This document shows, piece after piece, positions 17,825-25,920 of a stretch of DNA of 61,818 nt (position 1 is the stretch's first letter; the number at the start of each line of letters is the position of its first letter). The stretch is from contig NZ_KE386894.1 in the NCBI RefSeq assembly GCF_000429365.1, positions 2,238 through 64,055 on the forward strand, read 5' to 3'. The position numbers were made by a program, and so were the translations under genes. The notes under the pieces were generated by a model. It saw nothing but the letters and a program-made list of their open reading frames with translations, had not been told where the DNA came from and did not search any database. The DNA comes from Pseudodonghicola xiamenensis DSM 18339. Lineage in GTDB: Bacteria > Pseudomonadota > Alphaproteobacteria > Rhodobacterales > Rhodobacteraceae.

Positions 17825-18408
17825 GGCCGAGTCTTGTCCTGCTTGCCGGGCCGAACGGCGCCGGTAAGTCCACCCTTTACCAGACCCGCGTCGCGCCCAG
17901 CTTCGCGGGTCCTTTCATCAATGCGGATATCATCCAGCGCGACGAATTGCGCGATCTGTCGATGCAGGCGTCTTACCGGGCCGCCCGGGTTGCCGAGGCG
18001 CGGCGGATCGACATGCTGGAGGCGGGGCGGAGCTTTGCCACCGAAACCGTGTTCTCGCATCCTTCCAAACTCGACATTATCAAGGCTGCCCGATCGCGCG
18101 GTTACCTTGTCGTTGTCATGCATGTGGGTGTCGACAGTCCCGACCTGTCGGTCGGTCGCGTCCGGGCCCGGACCGAGGAGGGCGGGCACGATGTTCCGGA
18201 GGAAAAGATCCGGGCGCGCTATGACCGTGGCCGGCCCTTTATTCGCGAGGCCGTGCTGCAGGCCGACAGGGGTATGGTCTTCGACAACTCCCGCCTCAAC
18301 CAGGCGCCGGGGCAGATGCTCGTCTTTGCCTCTGGGCGGCTGATAAAGGCCAGCCCGACCTTGCCGCAGTGGATCCTGGCAGCCTATGCCGCCGATCTGG
18401 TGATCTGA
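17821..18408 (+). CDS. Zeta-toxin family kinase
   Basis: A 195-residue P-loop kinase of the zeta toxin family. Walker A is AGPNGAGKST at 9-18. INADIIQRDEL follows, with the Asp expected for substrate binding. A lid-like basic segment (RVRARTEEGGHDVPEEKIRARYDR) matches zeta/PezT relatives. Classical zeta toxins phosphorylate UDP-N-acetylglucosamine and poison wall synthesis; short chromosomal relatives may act on other substrates. It is translationally coupled to the ParD-like antitoxin. Confidence 0.83.
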   Translation: MRPSLVLLAGPNGAGKSTLYQTRVAPSFAGPFINADIIQRDELRDLSMQASYRAARVAEARRIDMLEAGRSFATETVFSHPSKLDIIKAARSRGYLVVVMHVGVDSPDLSVGRVRARTEEGGHDVPEEKIRARYDRGRPFIREAVLQADRGMVFDNSRLNQAPGQMLVFASGRLIKASPTLPQWILAAYAADLVI

Positions 18409-18559
18409 GCGCGCATCGGCGCTGCGATTGTCGTCGTCGTCCTGCCGAAATCGTTGTGCTGTGGATGTAAGGGACATTGGCGGCAATCCTCACGGGGATA
18501 TCGACGCGGTCATGGAAAAGCGCTTGACGGCGGCGGCGTTTCGGCGTCCATCTATTTCC

Positions 18560-18895
18560 ATGAATATCGAAACAGCAGCGCAGCAACTGGATGCCCTCGG
18601 CAATCCCACCCGGCTTCGTATCTATCGGCTCCTGGTGCGGGCGGGGCGCGCCGGCCTGCCCGTCGCCAGTGTGCAGGGCCGGATCGGGATGCCGGCCTCG
18701 ACCCTGTCGCATCATCTGAAAAAGCTGATGCAGGTCGGGCTGGTCCGACAGGAGCGCGACGGTAACACGCTTTGGTGTCAAGCCGTCTATCCGGCCATGA
18801 CCCGCCTGATCGGGTTTCTGGTGGATGAATGTTGCGCTGACGAATGCGGGGACGGGGACCTTGCCGCATCCGCAGGGCCGGAGCGGGCCGAATGA
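18560..18895 (+). CDS. ArsR-family repressor with Cys-rich tail
   Basis: A 111-residue ArsR/SmtB-type winged-helix protein: ALGNPTRLRIYRLLVRAG, then RIGMPASTLSHHLKKL as recognition helix. The C-terminal ECCADEC cluster offers three thiols, suggesting sensing of arsenite or another thiophilic metal, though ArsR proteins place their sensors variably. The ATG chosen gives the family's usual length; ATGs upstream would add a non-homologous 44-residue leader. Its stop overlaps the start of an MFS gene by four bases, so the repressor probably controls that exporter. Confidence 0.8.
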   Translation: MNIETAAQQLDALGNPTRLRIYRLLVRAGRAGLPVASVQGRIGMPASTLSHHLKKLMQVGLVRQERDGNTLWCQAVYPAMTRLIGFLVDECCADECGDGDLAASAGPERAE

Positions 18896-20073
18896 GCCTG
18901 TCGCGGACCGGGATCATCTCGGCGCTGGGGGTTATCCAGATCCTGGCCTGGGGCAGCACCTTCTACCTGATGGCGCCGCTGGCGGAGGCGATCGGCGCCG
19001 ATACCGGCTGGAGCCCAGCCTTCCTGTCCGCCGGCGTTTCGGTGGCGCTTCTGGTCTCGGGGCTTGCGGCGCCTGCGGTGGGGCGCTGGATCGGGCGGAC
19101 CGGGGGACGGGTGCCACTGTCGCTGGGGTTGGCTTGCCTTGCGGCCGGGTTGGTCATGCTGGGCCTTGCCCGGGGGCCGGCTGTCTATCTGCTGGCCTGG
19201 GGGCTGCTGGGACTGGGCATGGCGGCCAGCCTTTACGACGCGGCCTTTTCCGTTCTGGGGGTCGCTTTCGGCCAGAACGCCCGGGCGGCCATCACGCAGC
19301 TGACCCTGTGGGGCGGTTTTGCCAGCACGGTCTGCTGGCCGCTTTCGGCCTGGCTGGTCGAAAGCTTTGGCTGGCGTGTGGCCTGCTTCAGCTATGCCGC
19401 GCTGCATCTGTGCGTGACCCTGCCGCTGTGCCGGCGCTTCGTGCCGCGTGTTGCCGGCGCCGCTGCGCGGGCGGATATCTCACTGCAGGGGGGCGCTGCC
19501 GTGCGGGCGATGGATCTGCGGTTCCTCTGCATCGTGATCGCGGGCGTTCTGTTGACGATGTTGTCGACGATCTGGTCGATCCATATGGTCACGATCCTGA
19601 CTGCCGGGGGCTCTTCCCTTGCAGCGGCGATCGCTCTGGGCACTTTGATCGGCCCGGCGCAGGTTGGCGCCCGCGTGGTCGAGATGCTGGGGCGCGGGCG
19701 GCACCATCCGATCTGGACCATGGGGATGGCGACCGGGCTTGTGCTGATCGGATTTGCCGGGTTGCAGGCTGGCTTTCCCGCAGCGGTGGCGCTGATCGCT
19801 TATGGTGCCGGCAACGGCTTGTGGTCCATCGCGCGCGGCGCGCTGCCGCTCGCCCTGTTCGGGCCTGACGGCTATGCCGCGCTGATGGGGCGTCTGGCCC
19901 GACCGATGCTGTTCTCTGCCGCTGCGGCGCCGACGGTGGGGGCGTTTCTGATCGAGCGCATCGGAGCGGAGCGGACGATGACATCGCTTGCGGTGGTGGC
20001 CGTCATTCCGCTGGGCGCCGCGCTGCTGCTGGCCGCACGGGTCCTGCGCGAGCGTCGCCAGCCCATCGGCTGA
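18892..20073 (+). CDS. MFS transporter coupled to ArsR repressor
   Basis: A 393-residue, 12-segment major facilitator protein. The first segment (IISALGVIQILAWGSTFYLM) and the conserved GRWIGRTGGR loop between TM2 and TM3 are recognisable. The sequence resembles MFS exporters found next to arsR-like genes in Alphaproteobacteria, but no arsenate reductase, arsB or methyltransferase is near, so the substrate (arsenite, organoarsenical or an unrelated compound) is open. It is translationally coupled to the repressor gene and ends convergently with ectR. Confidence 0.75.
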   Translation: MSLSRTGIISALGVIQILAWGSTFYLMAPLAEAIGADTGWSPAFLSAGVSVALLVSGLAAPAVGRWIGRTGGRVPLSLGLACLAAGLVMLGLARGPAVYLLAWGLLGLGMAASLYDAAFSVLGVAFGQNARAAITQLTLWGGFASTVCWPLSAWLVESFGWRVACFSYAALHLCVTLPLCRRFVPRVAGAAARADISLQGGAAVRAMDLRFLCIVIAGVLLTMLSTIWSIHMVTILTAGGSSLAAAIALGTLIGPAQVGARVVEMLGRGRHHPIWTMGMATGLVLIGFAGLQAGFPAAVALIAYGAGNGLWSIARGALPLALFGPDGYAALMGRLARPMLFSAAAAPTVGAFLIERIGAERTMTSLAVVAVIPLGAALLLAARVLRERRQPIG

Positions 20074-20110
20074 GCGCGCGGAGGGGCGGAGGCGGTCAGT
20101 GGCGTTCTGG

Positions 20111-20611
20111 TCAGTCGGAGGCGCGGACCGCGTTGATCTCTCCGGTGGTCAGCACCGGAGAGGCGTCGATATCCTTGGCGTCGAGCATGGCAGCCACTCG
20201 CTCCAGTGAGGCGACAAGCTGCGCCTGTTCCCAGTCGGCCAGTTTGGCGAAGGCCTGCACATAGCGTTGCTGCAGCGCGTCGGGTGCATCTTGCAGCCGG
20301 CTGCGTCCTTCCTCGGTGATGACGACATTGGTCTGGCGCCGGTCCGCGATCGAGGGCACCCGTTTGACCATGCCGCGCGCCACCAGCTTGTCGACCAGAG
20401 CGGTGATGGTCGCCTGAGTGACCCCCATCGTCGAGGATAGCGCCTTTGGGGTGCTGCTGCCCGAAGTGCCGACCAGCTGCAGAACCCGCAACTGCGCCGA
20501 GGTCAGGCCGGCGGCCTGGGCCAGGTCGCGTTCGTAAAGCTCTGTCGCGCGCAGGATGCGGCGCAGGGCGATCAGGCTTTGATCGATTCTGTCTCGGTGG
20601 TGTTCGGTCAT
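20111..20611 (-). CDS. ectR: MarR-family regulator of ectoine operon
   Basis: A 166-residue MarR-type winged-helix protein (LTSAQLRVLQLVGTSG, then GVTQATITALVDKLVARGMVKR and the DRR wing). It is divergent from ectA, the position of EctR in methylotrophs and other halotolerant proteobacteria, where EctR represses ectABC-ask. The symbol rests on family plus position. Two perfect palindromes lie in the 225-bp shared regulatory region and are natural binding-site candidates. Confidence 0.8.
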   Translation of the reverse strand: MTEHHRDRIDQSLIALRRILRATELYERDLAQAAGLTSAQLRVLQLVGTSGSSTPKALSSTMGVTQATITALVDKLVARGMVKRVPSIADRRQTNVVITEEGRSRLQDAPDALQQRYVQAFAKLADWEQAQLVASLERVAAMLDAKDIDASPVLTTGEINAVRASD

Positions 20612-20642
20612 GGCGGCTCAATCTGCCATATCGGGGCATATC

Positions 20643-20657
20643 CTTCAATCATTGAAG
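20643..20657. promoter_or_regulatory. Palindrome CTTCAATCATTGAAG, candidate EctR operator
   Basis: A perfect inverted repeat with 7-bp arms and one central base, 32 bp upstream of the ectR start codon. Short AT-rich palindromes of this size are typical MarR-family operators, and its position suits ectR autoregulation. Confidence 0.55.
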
Positions 20658-20741
20658 TACTTCCCGTTTATGCTTTGTCTGTCGAATGATATGTCGGGGT
20701 AAAAGCTTCGCTTCTCATTGGTTATATGTCCCTTAAAGACG

Positions 20742-20759
20742 CATATCGTGGCCGATATG
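20742..20759. promoter_or_regulatory. Palindrome CATATCG-N4-CGATATG upstream of ectA
   Basis: A perfect inverted repeat with 7-bp arms around four bases, 77 bp upstream of the ectA start. The CATATC half also occurs, in both cases close to GGGG, nearer ectR (around 20630), and a GATATG half occurs near 20688. It could be a second regulator site controlling ectABC. Confidence 0.45.
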
Positions 20760-20836
20760 AGGAAAATTAGCTTCGGTTATTGAAATTTGTGTCGCGATGT
20801 AATACTTCGTTTAGCGAACAAAATGGAGCCGTATTT

Positions 20837-21391
20837 ATGCCGATTGACATGGTCAACACGCAAGCCGCGCCGGCCCGTTCGGGCGCCGCGCCCCGGCTGC
20901 GCCGACCGGAACCGACCGACGGCGCTGCCATCTGGGCGCTTGTGCGGGCGTGCAAGCCGCTCGACGAAAACTCCATGTACGCAAATCTGATCCAGGCCGA
21001 TCATTTCCGCGACACTTGCGTCGTGGCGGAGATGGACGGCCAGATCGTTGGCTGGATTTCTGGGCACATGATCCCGAAGCAGAACGCCTTCTTCGTCTGG
21101 CAGGTGGCTGTCGGCGAAGCGGCGCGTGGGCTCGGGCTTGGCAAGGCCATGCTGCTCGAGCTGATCGGGCGCGAGGATATCGCCGATGCCGAAACGCTCA
21201 AGACCACGATCACGCAAGACAATGACGCCTCATGGGGGCTGTTTCGCAGCTTTTCCCGCATCATCGGCGGGACGCTGGAAAATGCGCCCTATTTCGAGAA
21301 AGAGGCGCATTTCGATGGCGCGCATGACACCGAGCATATGGTGACGATCACCCTGCCGGCCGGACAGTCTGCGCTGGAGCGCGCCGCGTAA
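20837..21391 (+). CDS. ectA: L-2,4-diaminobutyrate acetyltransferase EctA
   Basis: A 184-residue GNAT acetyltransferase making N-gamma-acetyl-diaminobutyrate from acetyl-CoA. The EctA pattern LRRPEPTDGAAIWALVRACKP and MYANLIQADHF is clear, as are the GNAT acetyl-CoA loop (ARGLGLGKAML) and ITQDNDASWGLFRSF. The start follows a GGAG ribosome site; the upstream in-frame 19 residues lack homology. It is the first gene of ectABC-ask. Confidence 0.95.
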   Translation: MPIDMVNTQAAPARSGAAPRLRRPEPTDGAAIWALVRACKPLDENSMYANLIQADHFRDTCVVAEMDGQIVGWISGHMIPKQNAFFVWQVAVGEAARGLGLGKAMLLELIGREDIADAETLKTTITQDNDASWGLFRSFSRIIGGTLENAPYFEKEAHFDGAHDTEHMVTITLPAGQSALERAA

Positions 21392-21423
21392 CCCTCCCCC
21401 TCATTCGAACATCAGGAGACCCC

Positions 21424-22710
21424 ATGCCCAGAGACATGGCACAAGACACATCCATCTATGACCGTCGCGAGAGCGGGGCCCGCTCTTACTGCCGCGCCTT
21501 CCCGGCATCCTTCGCCCGCGCCCAGGGCTCGGAGCTGTTCAGCGCCGAGGGCGATCGTTACATCGACTTTCTCGCCGGCTGCTCCTCGCTCAATTACGGG
21601 CATAACGACCCGGACATGAAGGCGGCGCTGGTCAAGCATATCTCGCAAGATGGTCTGGCCCATGCGCTCGATTTCCACACCGAGGAGAAGGAAGCCTTCC
21701 TGCGTGCCTATGAGGCAAACATCCTTGCCCCGCGCGGCATGGATTATCGGGTGATGATGACCGGGCCCACCGGCACCAACGCGGTCGAGGCGGCGATCAA
21801 GCTGGCGCGCAAGGTCACTGGCCGGCGTAATGTGGTCGCCTTCACCAACGGCTTTCACGGCATGACCATGGGGGCGCTGTCGCTGACCGGCAACGCGTCG
21901 AAACGGGGTGGCGCCGGCGGCGGATCGCTGAATGACGTGACGCATATGCCGTTCGAGGGCGCGCTGGGGCCCGATGTCGACACGCTTCAGGTGATCGACG
22001 GCCTGCTGGGCAACCCCTCGTCGGGCATCGACGCGCCGGCGGCTTTCGTGTTCGAACCGATCCAGGGCGAAGGCGGGCTGAACGTTGCCTCCAACGCCTG
22101 GATGCGTGGCATCGAAACCCTGGCCCGCAAGTATGGCGCACTGGTCATTGTCGATGACATCCAGGCCGGTTGCGGTCGCTCCGGCAGCTATTTCTCGTTC
22201 GAGCGGGCCGGCATCAAGCCGGATATGGTGACACAGGCGAAATCGTTGTCGGGCTTCGGTCTGCCCTTCGCTGCGCTGCTGATCAAATCCGAACTCGACG
22301 TGTGGAAGCCGGCCGAACACAACGGCACCTTTCGCGGCAATACCCATGCCTTCGTGACGGCCCGCGTGGCGATCGAGAAATTCTGGGCGGACGATGCTTT
22401 CGAGGCCGAGCTGGCGGCGAAATCGGTGATGCTGACCTCGGCCTTCAAGGAAGTCGCCGACCTGATCGAGGGGGCCAGGCTCAAGGGCAGGGGGCTGATG
22501 CAGGGCGTCGATGTCGGTTCGGGAGAGCTGGCGGGCGCGATCTGCGCGCGCGCCTATGAAAAAGGTTTGGTGATTGAAACCTCCGGTGCCCGGGACGAGG
22601 TCGTCAAATGCCTCGCTCCGCTGACCACCCCTGATGCCATCCTGCGCGAAGGCTTCGACATTCTGCTCGAGGCCACGCGCGGCGCGCTGGCGGAGCGGGC
22701 CGCGGCCTGA
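21424..22710 (+). CDS. ectB: Diaminobutyrate-2-oxoglutarate transaminase EctB
   Basis: A 428-residue class III PLP aminotransferase that forms diaminobutyrate from aspartate semialdehyde with glutamate as donor. EctB signatures include SYCRAFPASFARAQGSELF, MMTGPTGTNAVEAAIKLARK, and the Schiff-base Lys in TQAKSLSGFGLP (K273). Preceded by AGGAG at good spacing, 32 bp after ectA. Full length for the family. Confidence 0.95.
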   Translation: MPRDMAQDTSIYDRRESGARSYCRAFPASFARAQGSELFSAEGDRYIDFLAGCSSLNYGHNDPDMKAALVKHISQDGLAHALDFHTEEKEAFLRAYEANILAPRGMDYRVMMTGPTGTNAVEAAIKLARKVTGRRNVVAFTNGFHGMTMGALSLTGNASKRGGAGGGSLNDVTHMPFEGALGPDVDTLQVIDGLLGNPSSGIDAPAAFVFEPIQGEGGLNVASNAWMRGIETLARKYGALVIVDDIQAGCGRSGSYFSFERAGIKPDMVTQAKSLSGFGLPFAALLIKSELDVWKPAEHNGTFRGNTHAFVTARVAIEKFWADDAFEAELAAKSVMLTSAFKEVADLIEGARLKGRGLMQGVDVGSGELAGAICARAYEKGLVIETSGARDEVVKCLAPLTTPDAILREGFDILLEATRGALAERAAA

Positions 22711-22741
22711 TCCTGACCAAGACATATCCAAGGAGAGACAG

Positions 22742-23134
22742 ATGATTGTTCGCGATTTCAACGAATTGAAGAAGACCGACCGCCATGTGGCCGATGCGCA
22801 ATGGACCTCGACCCGGATGTTGCTGGCCGATGACGGGATGGGGTTTTCCTTTCACATCACCGTGCTTGAGGCCGGCTCCGAACATACCTTCCATTACAAG
22901 CACCATTTCGAAAGCGTCTATTGCATGGCCGGCAAGGGCTCGATCACCGATCTGGCGACCGGTGAGACCCATGCGATCAAGCCGGGGGTGATGTATGCGC
23001 TGAACCTGCATGACAAGCATATCCTGCGCGCCGAGGAAGAGCTGCATATGGCCTGCTGTTTCAATCCGCCGGTGACCGGCACCGAAGTGCACCGCGAGGA
23101 TGGGTCCTACGCCCCGGCGGAAGAGCTGGCGTAA
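22742..23134 (+). CDS. ectC: L-ectoine synthase EctC
   Basis: A 130-residue cupin that cyclises acetyl-diaminobutyrate to ectoine. It begins MIVRDFNELKKTDRHV and contains metal-cupin residues in HTFHYKHHFESVYCMAGKG and LHDKHILRA. AAGGAGAG precedes the start. No ectoine hydroxylase (ectD) gene follows, so the product is ectoine rather than hydroxyectoine unless ectD lies elsewhere. Confidence 0.95.
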   Translation: MIVRDFNELKKTDRHVADAQWTSTRMLLADDGMGFSFHITVLEAGSEHTFHYKHHFESVYCMAGKGSITDLATGETHAIKPGVMYALNLHDKHILRAEEELHMACCFNPPVTGTEVHREDGSYAPAEELA

Positions 23135-23144
23135 GGCGATCGGC

Positions 23145-24569
23145 ATGACGCATACGGTCGAGAAAATCGGCGGGACCAGCATGTCCCGCCTCAACGAGCT
23201 GCGCGACACGCTGTTTGTCGGCGGGCGAGAGGGGGCGGCGCTTTATGGGCGGGTTTTCGTGGTCTCCGCCTTCGGGGGCATCACCGATCTGCTGCTCGAA
23301 CACAAGAAGTCCGGCGCACCCGGGGTTTATGCGCGTTATGCGGATGCCGAAGGGGCGCATGATTGGCATGATGCGCTGGCCCGCGTCTCTGACGCGATGA
23401 TCGGGGCGCATAACGCGGTGTTGGACCATCCCGCCGATATCGCCCAGGCCGATGCCTTCGTCGCCGAGCGGATCGAGGGCACGCGCAACTGTCTGATTGA
23501 TCTGCAGCGTCTTTGCGCCTACGGGCATTTTCGTCTGGCCGGGCATCTGTTGCAGGTGCGCGAGCTGCTGTCCGGTCTGGGCGAGGCGCATTCCGCCTTT
23601 GTCGCGACGCTGCTGTTGCAGCGCGCCGGGGTGAATGCCCGCTTTGTCGATCTGTCGGGCTGGCGCGATCAGGGCGAGGTGTCGCTCGACGCGCGGATCT
23701 CGGGGGCGATGGCGGATCTCGATATCGGCAGCGAAATGCCCATCGTCACCGGCTATGCGCAATGTATCGAGGGGCTGATGCGTGAATTCGATCGCGGATA
23801 TTCCGAGGTGACGTTTTCGCGTCTGGCCGCGCTGACCGGTGCGCGGGAGGCAATCATCCACAAGGAATTCCACTTGTCTTCGGCCGACCCTAAGCTGGTG
23901 GGGTCCGAGGTGGCGCGCAAGCTGGGGCACACAAATTACGATGTGGCTGACCAGATGTCGAATATGGGCATGGAGGCGATCCACCCCAAGGCCGCCAAGG
24001 CGCTGCGCCAGGCCGATGTGCCGTTGCGCGTGACCAATGCCTTCGAGCCCGACGATCCGGGCACGCTGATCGACGACAGGCCGGCGGACCGCGCTGCGGT
24101 CGAGATGATCACCGGGCTCGATATCGTGGCGCTCGAGGTGTTCGAACAGGATATGGTCGGGGTGAAGGGCTATGACTCCACGATCCTCGATATCCTGACG
24201 CGGCACAACGTGCGGATCGTGTCGAAGACCTCGAATGCGAACACGATCACCCATTATCTCGATGCTTCGCTCAAGGTGATGCGGCAGGTGGAGAAGGATC
24301 TGGCCCGGGCCTATCCCACCGCCGAGGTCTCGGCCCGGCCGTTGGCGATGGCCTCGGCGATCGGACGCGATCTGTCGGGGCTGTCGGTGCTGACCGACGG
24401 GCTTCAGGCGATCGCGGCGGCGGGGCTCTATGCCCTTGGCGCTTCGCAGGGGCCGCGCAACGTGGATGTCCAGTTCATCCTGGAGCGCGACGCGCTGAAA
24501 CCCACCATCGCGGCGCTGCATGCCGCGCTGGTGGAGGCGGTGGAGCCGCCTTTGTCGCGGGCGGCCTGA
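23145..24569 (+). CDS. ask: Ectoine-specific aspartokinase Ask_Ect
   Basis: A 474-residue aspartate kinase that starts the route to aspartate semialdehyde. It shows an N-terminal HTVEKIGGTSMSRL in place of the usual KFGGTS region, a catalytic amino acid kinase domain, and C-terminal ACT domains (MVGVKGYDSTILDILTRHN and a later SVLTDGLQAIAAAGL). Location directly after ectC is characteristic of Ask_Ect, a form less sensitive to feedback by lysine and threonine. Start chosen 10 bp after the ectC stop; the ribosome site is weak. Confidence 0.92.
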   Translation: MTHTVEKIGGTSMSRLNELRDTLFVGGREGAALYGRVFVVSAFGGITDLLLEHKKSGAPGVYARYADAEGAHDWHDALARVSDAMIGAHNAVLDHPADIAQADAFVAERIEGTRNCLIDLQRLCAYGHFRLAGHLLQVRELLSGLGEAHSAFVATLLLQRAGVNARFVDLSGWRDQGEVSLDARISGAMADLDIGSEMPIVTGYAQCIEGLMREFDRGYSEVTFSRLAALTGAREAIIHKEFHLSSADPKLVGSEVARKLGHTNYDVADQMSNMGMEAIHPKAAKALRQADVPLRVTNAFEPDDPGTLIDDRPADRAAVEMITGLDIVALEVFEQDMVGVKGYDSTILDILTRHNVRIVSKTSNANTITHYLDASLKVMRQVEKDLARAYPTAEVSARPLAMASAIGRDLSGLSVLTDGLQAIAAAGLYALGASQGPRNVDVQFILERDALKPTIAALHAALVEAVEPPLSRAA

Positions 24570-24903
24570 CAAGAAGGCGGTGGCGCTCCGCACCGCAGAC
24601 CGTGCGGCGGAGCGCTGGCAAGCCGGCGCGGCAAGGCGTGCCTTGCCACCGCGATCCCCAAGACGAACAGGACCTTGACGGTGTCACGCCCCGCGACGAC
24701 GCGGCCGGCGGGCGCCGTCGTGCCATCGGTGGGCGAGGGGACAATGACGGGCCCGGGCGGGGCGAATTTCTGCCAGGCGCGGGGCGAAACCCCGCGCGGA
24801 AAATGCGCCAATGCCTTCCTGACGGGGTTGTGCGACGAGATTTCCTTTATCAAAGTCATGCGCACTGCGTGTCATGAACGCATTTGTCTTTGGGAGGACC
24901 ATC
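24570..24903. other. Intergenic region with three hairpins between ask and the TRAP genes
   Basis: No gene is supported in these 334 bp. Three hairpins are visible: 24583-24615 (9-bp perfect stem GCGCTCCGC), 24630-24647 (7-bp stem GGCAAGG with 4-nt loop), and 24777-24797 (8-bp stem GCGCGGGG with 5-nt loop). None has a clear T-run. The first is placed to end the ect transcript. No sigma-54 type GG-N10-GC element was found before the TRAP gene. The GGGAGGA ribosome site of the TRAP binding protein lies at the 3' end. Confidence 0.5.
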
Positions 24904-25851
24904 ATGATCAGAACACTCGCGCTCGGCGCTCTTATCGCCGGCGGCGTCGCGCTGTCCGCTCCGGCGGCCAAGGCGACCGAATTCATCAATGTGCTGACCG
25001 GTGGCACCTCGGGGGTATATTATCCGCTGGGTGTGGCGTTGGCTGATATCTATGCCAAGAACATCCCGGACGCGCGCGCTCAGGTGCAGTCCACCAAGGC
25101 CTCGGTCGAGAACCTGAACCTGCTGCAGCAGGGCCGGGGCGAGATCGGGTTCGCGCTGGGGGATTCGGTCAAGGACGCCTATGAGGGCAATACCGAAGTC
25201 GGTTTCACCAAGCCGCTGACCAAGCTGCGCGCCATCGCCGCGATCTATCCGAACTATATCCAGATCGCCGCCTCTTCCGCTTCCGGCGCCAAGACGGTCA
25301 CCGATCTGAAGGGCAAATCCGTGTCCGTCGGCGCCGCCAAATCCGGCACTGAGGTTAACGCGCACAAGATCCTCGGCGCCTTGGGGATGAGCTATGACGA
25401 TCTCGGCAAGGTTGAATTCCTGCCCTTCGCGGAATCCGTCGAACTGATGAAGAACCGCCAGCTCGATGCCACGCTGCAAAGCTCGGGTCTGGGCTCGGCT
25501 GCGCTGAAAGACCTGGCCTCGACCCAGGATGTGACTTTCGTCTCGGTGCCCGCCGAAGTCGCCGAAAAGCTTGGCGCGCCCTATGCGGCAGGCGTGATCC
25601 CCGCGGGCACCTATCCCGGGCAGGATGCCGACGTTCCGACGCTGGCGATCACCAACATCCTGGTGACCAGCGCCGATGTGTCGGACGAACTGGCCTATCA
25701 GATGACCAAGCTTCTGTTCGAACATCTCGATCAGATGAAGGCGGCTCATGCGGCAGCTGGTGCCATCGACATCGCCAAGGCGGTGAAGAATGCGCCGATC
25801 CCGCTGCATCCGGGCGCCATCAAATATTATAAGGAACAGGGCCTGATGTAA
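24904..25851 (+). CDS. TAXI-family TRAP transporter solute-binding protein
   Basis: A 315-residue periplasmic protein with a signal peptide (about 1-24, ending AAKA). The mature start EFINVLTGGTSGVYYPLG is the hallmark of the TAXI family, as are TKASVENLNLLQQGRGEIGFALGD and GAAKSGTEVNAHKIL. It would capture a small organic anion or amino acid for the fused permease encoded next. Known TAXI ligands include glutamate and other carboxylates, but the substrate here is not predictable. Start picked by the GGGAGGA ribosome site. Confidence 0.92.
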   Translation: MIRTLALGALIAGGVALSAPAAKATEFINVLTGGTSGVYYPLGVALADIYAKNIPDARAQVQSTKASVENLNLLQQGRGEIGFALGDSVKDAYEGNTEVGFTKPLTKLRAIAAIYPNYIQIAASSASGAKTVTDLKGKSVSVGAAKSGTEVNAHKILGALGMSYDDLGKVEFLPFAESVELMKNRQLDATLQSSGLGSAALKDLASTQDVTFVSVPAEVAEKLGAPYAAGVIPAGTYPGQDADVPTLAITNILVTSADVSDELAYQMTKLLFEHLDQMKAAHAAAGAIDIAKAVKNAPIPLHPGAIKYYKEQGLM

Positions 25852-25920
25852 GGCCCGGGCGGATTGCCCAAAGAAAGACGGCCCGGCTGGTCCGGGCCGT
25901 CGTCACTCCGGGAGGACACC

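Noticed and set aside
24798..24903. Sigma-54 promoter before the TRAP binding-protein gene
   Set aside because: No GG-N10-GC pattern with acceptable flanks was found, despite the DctD-like regulator.
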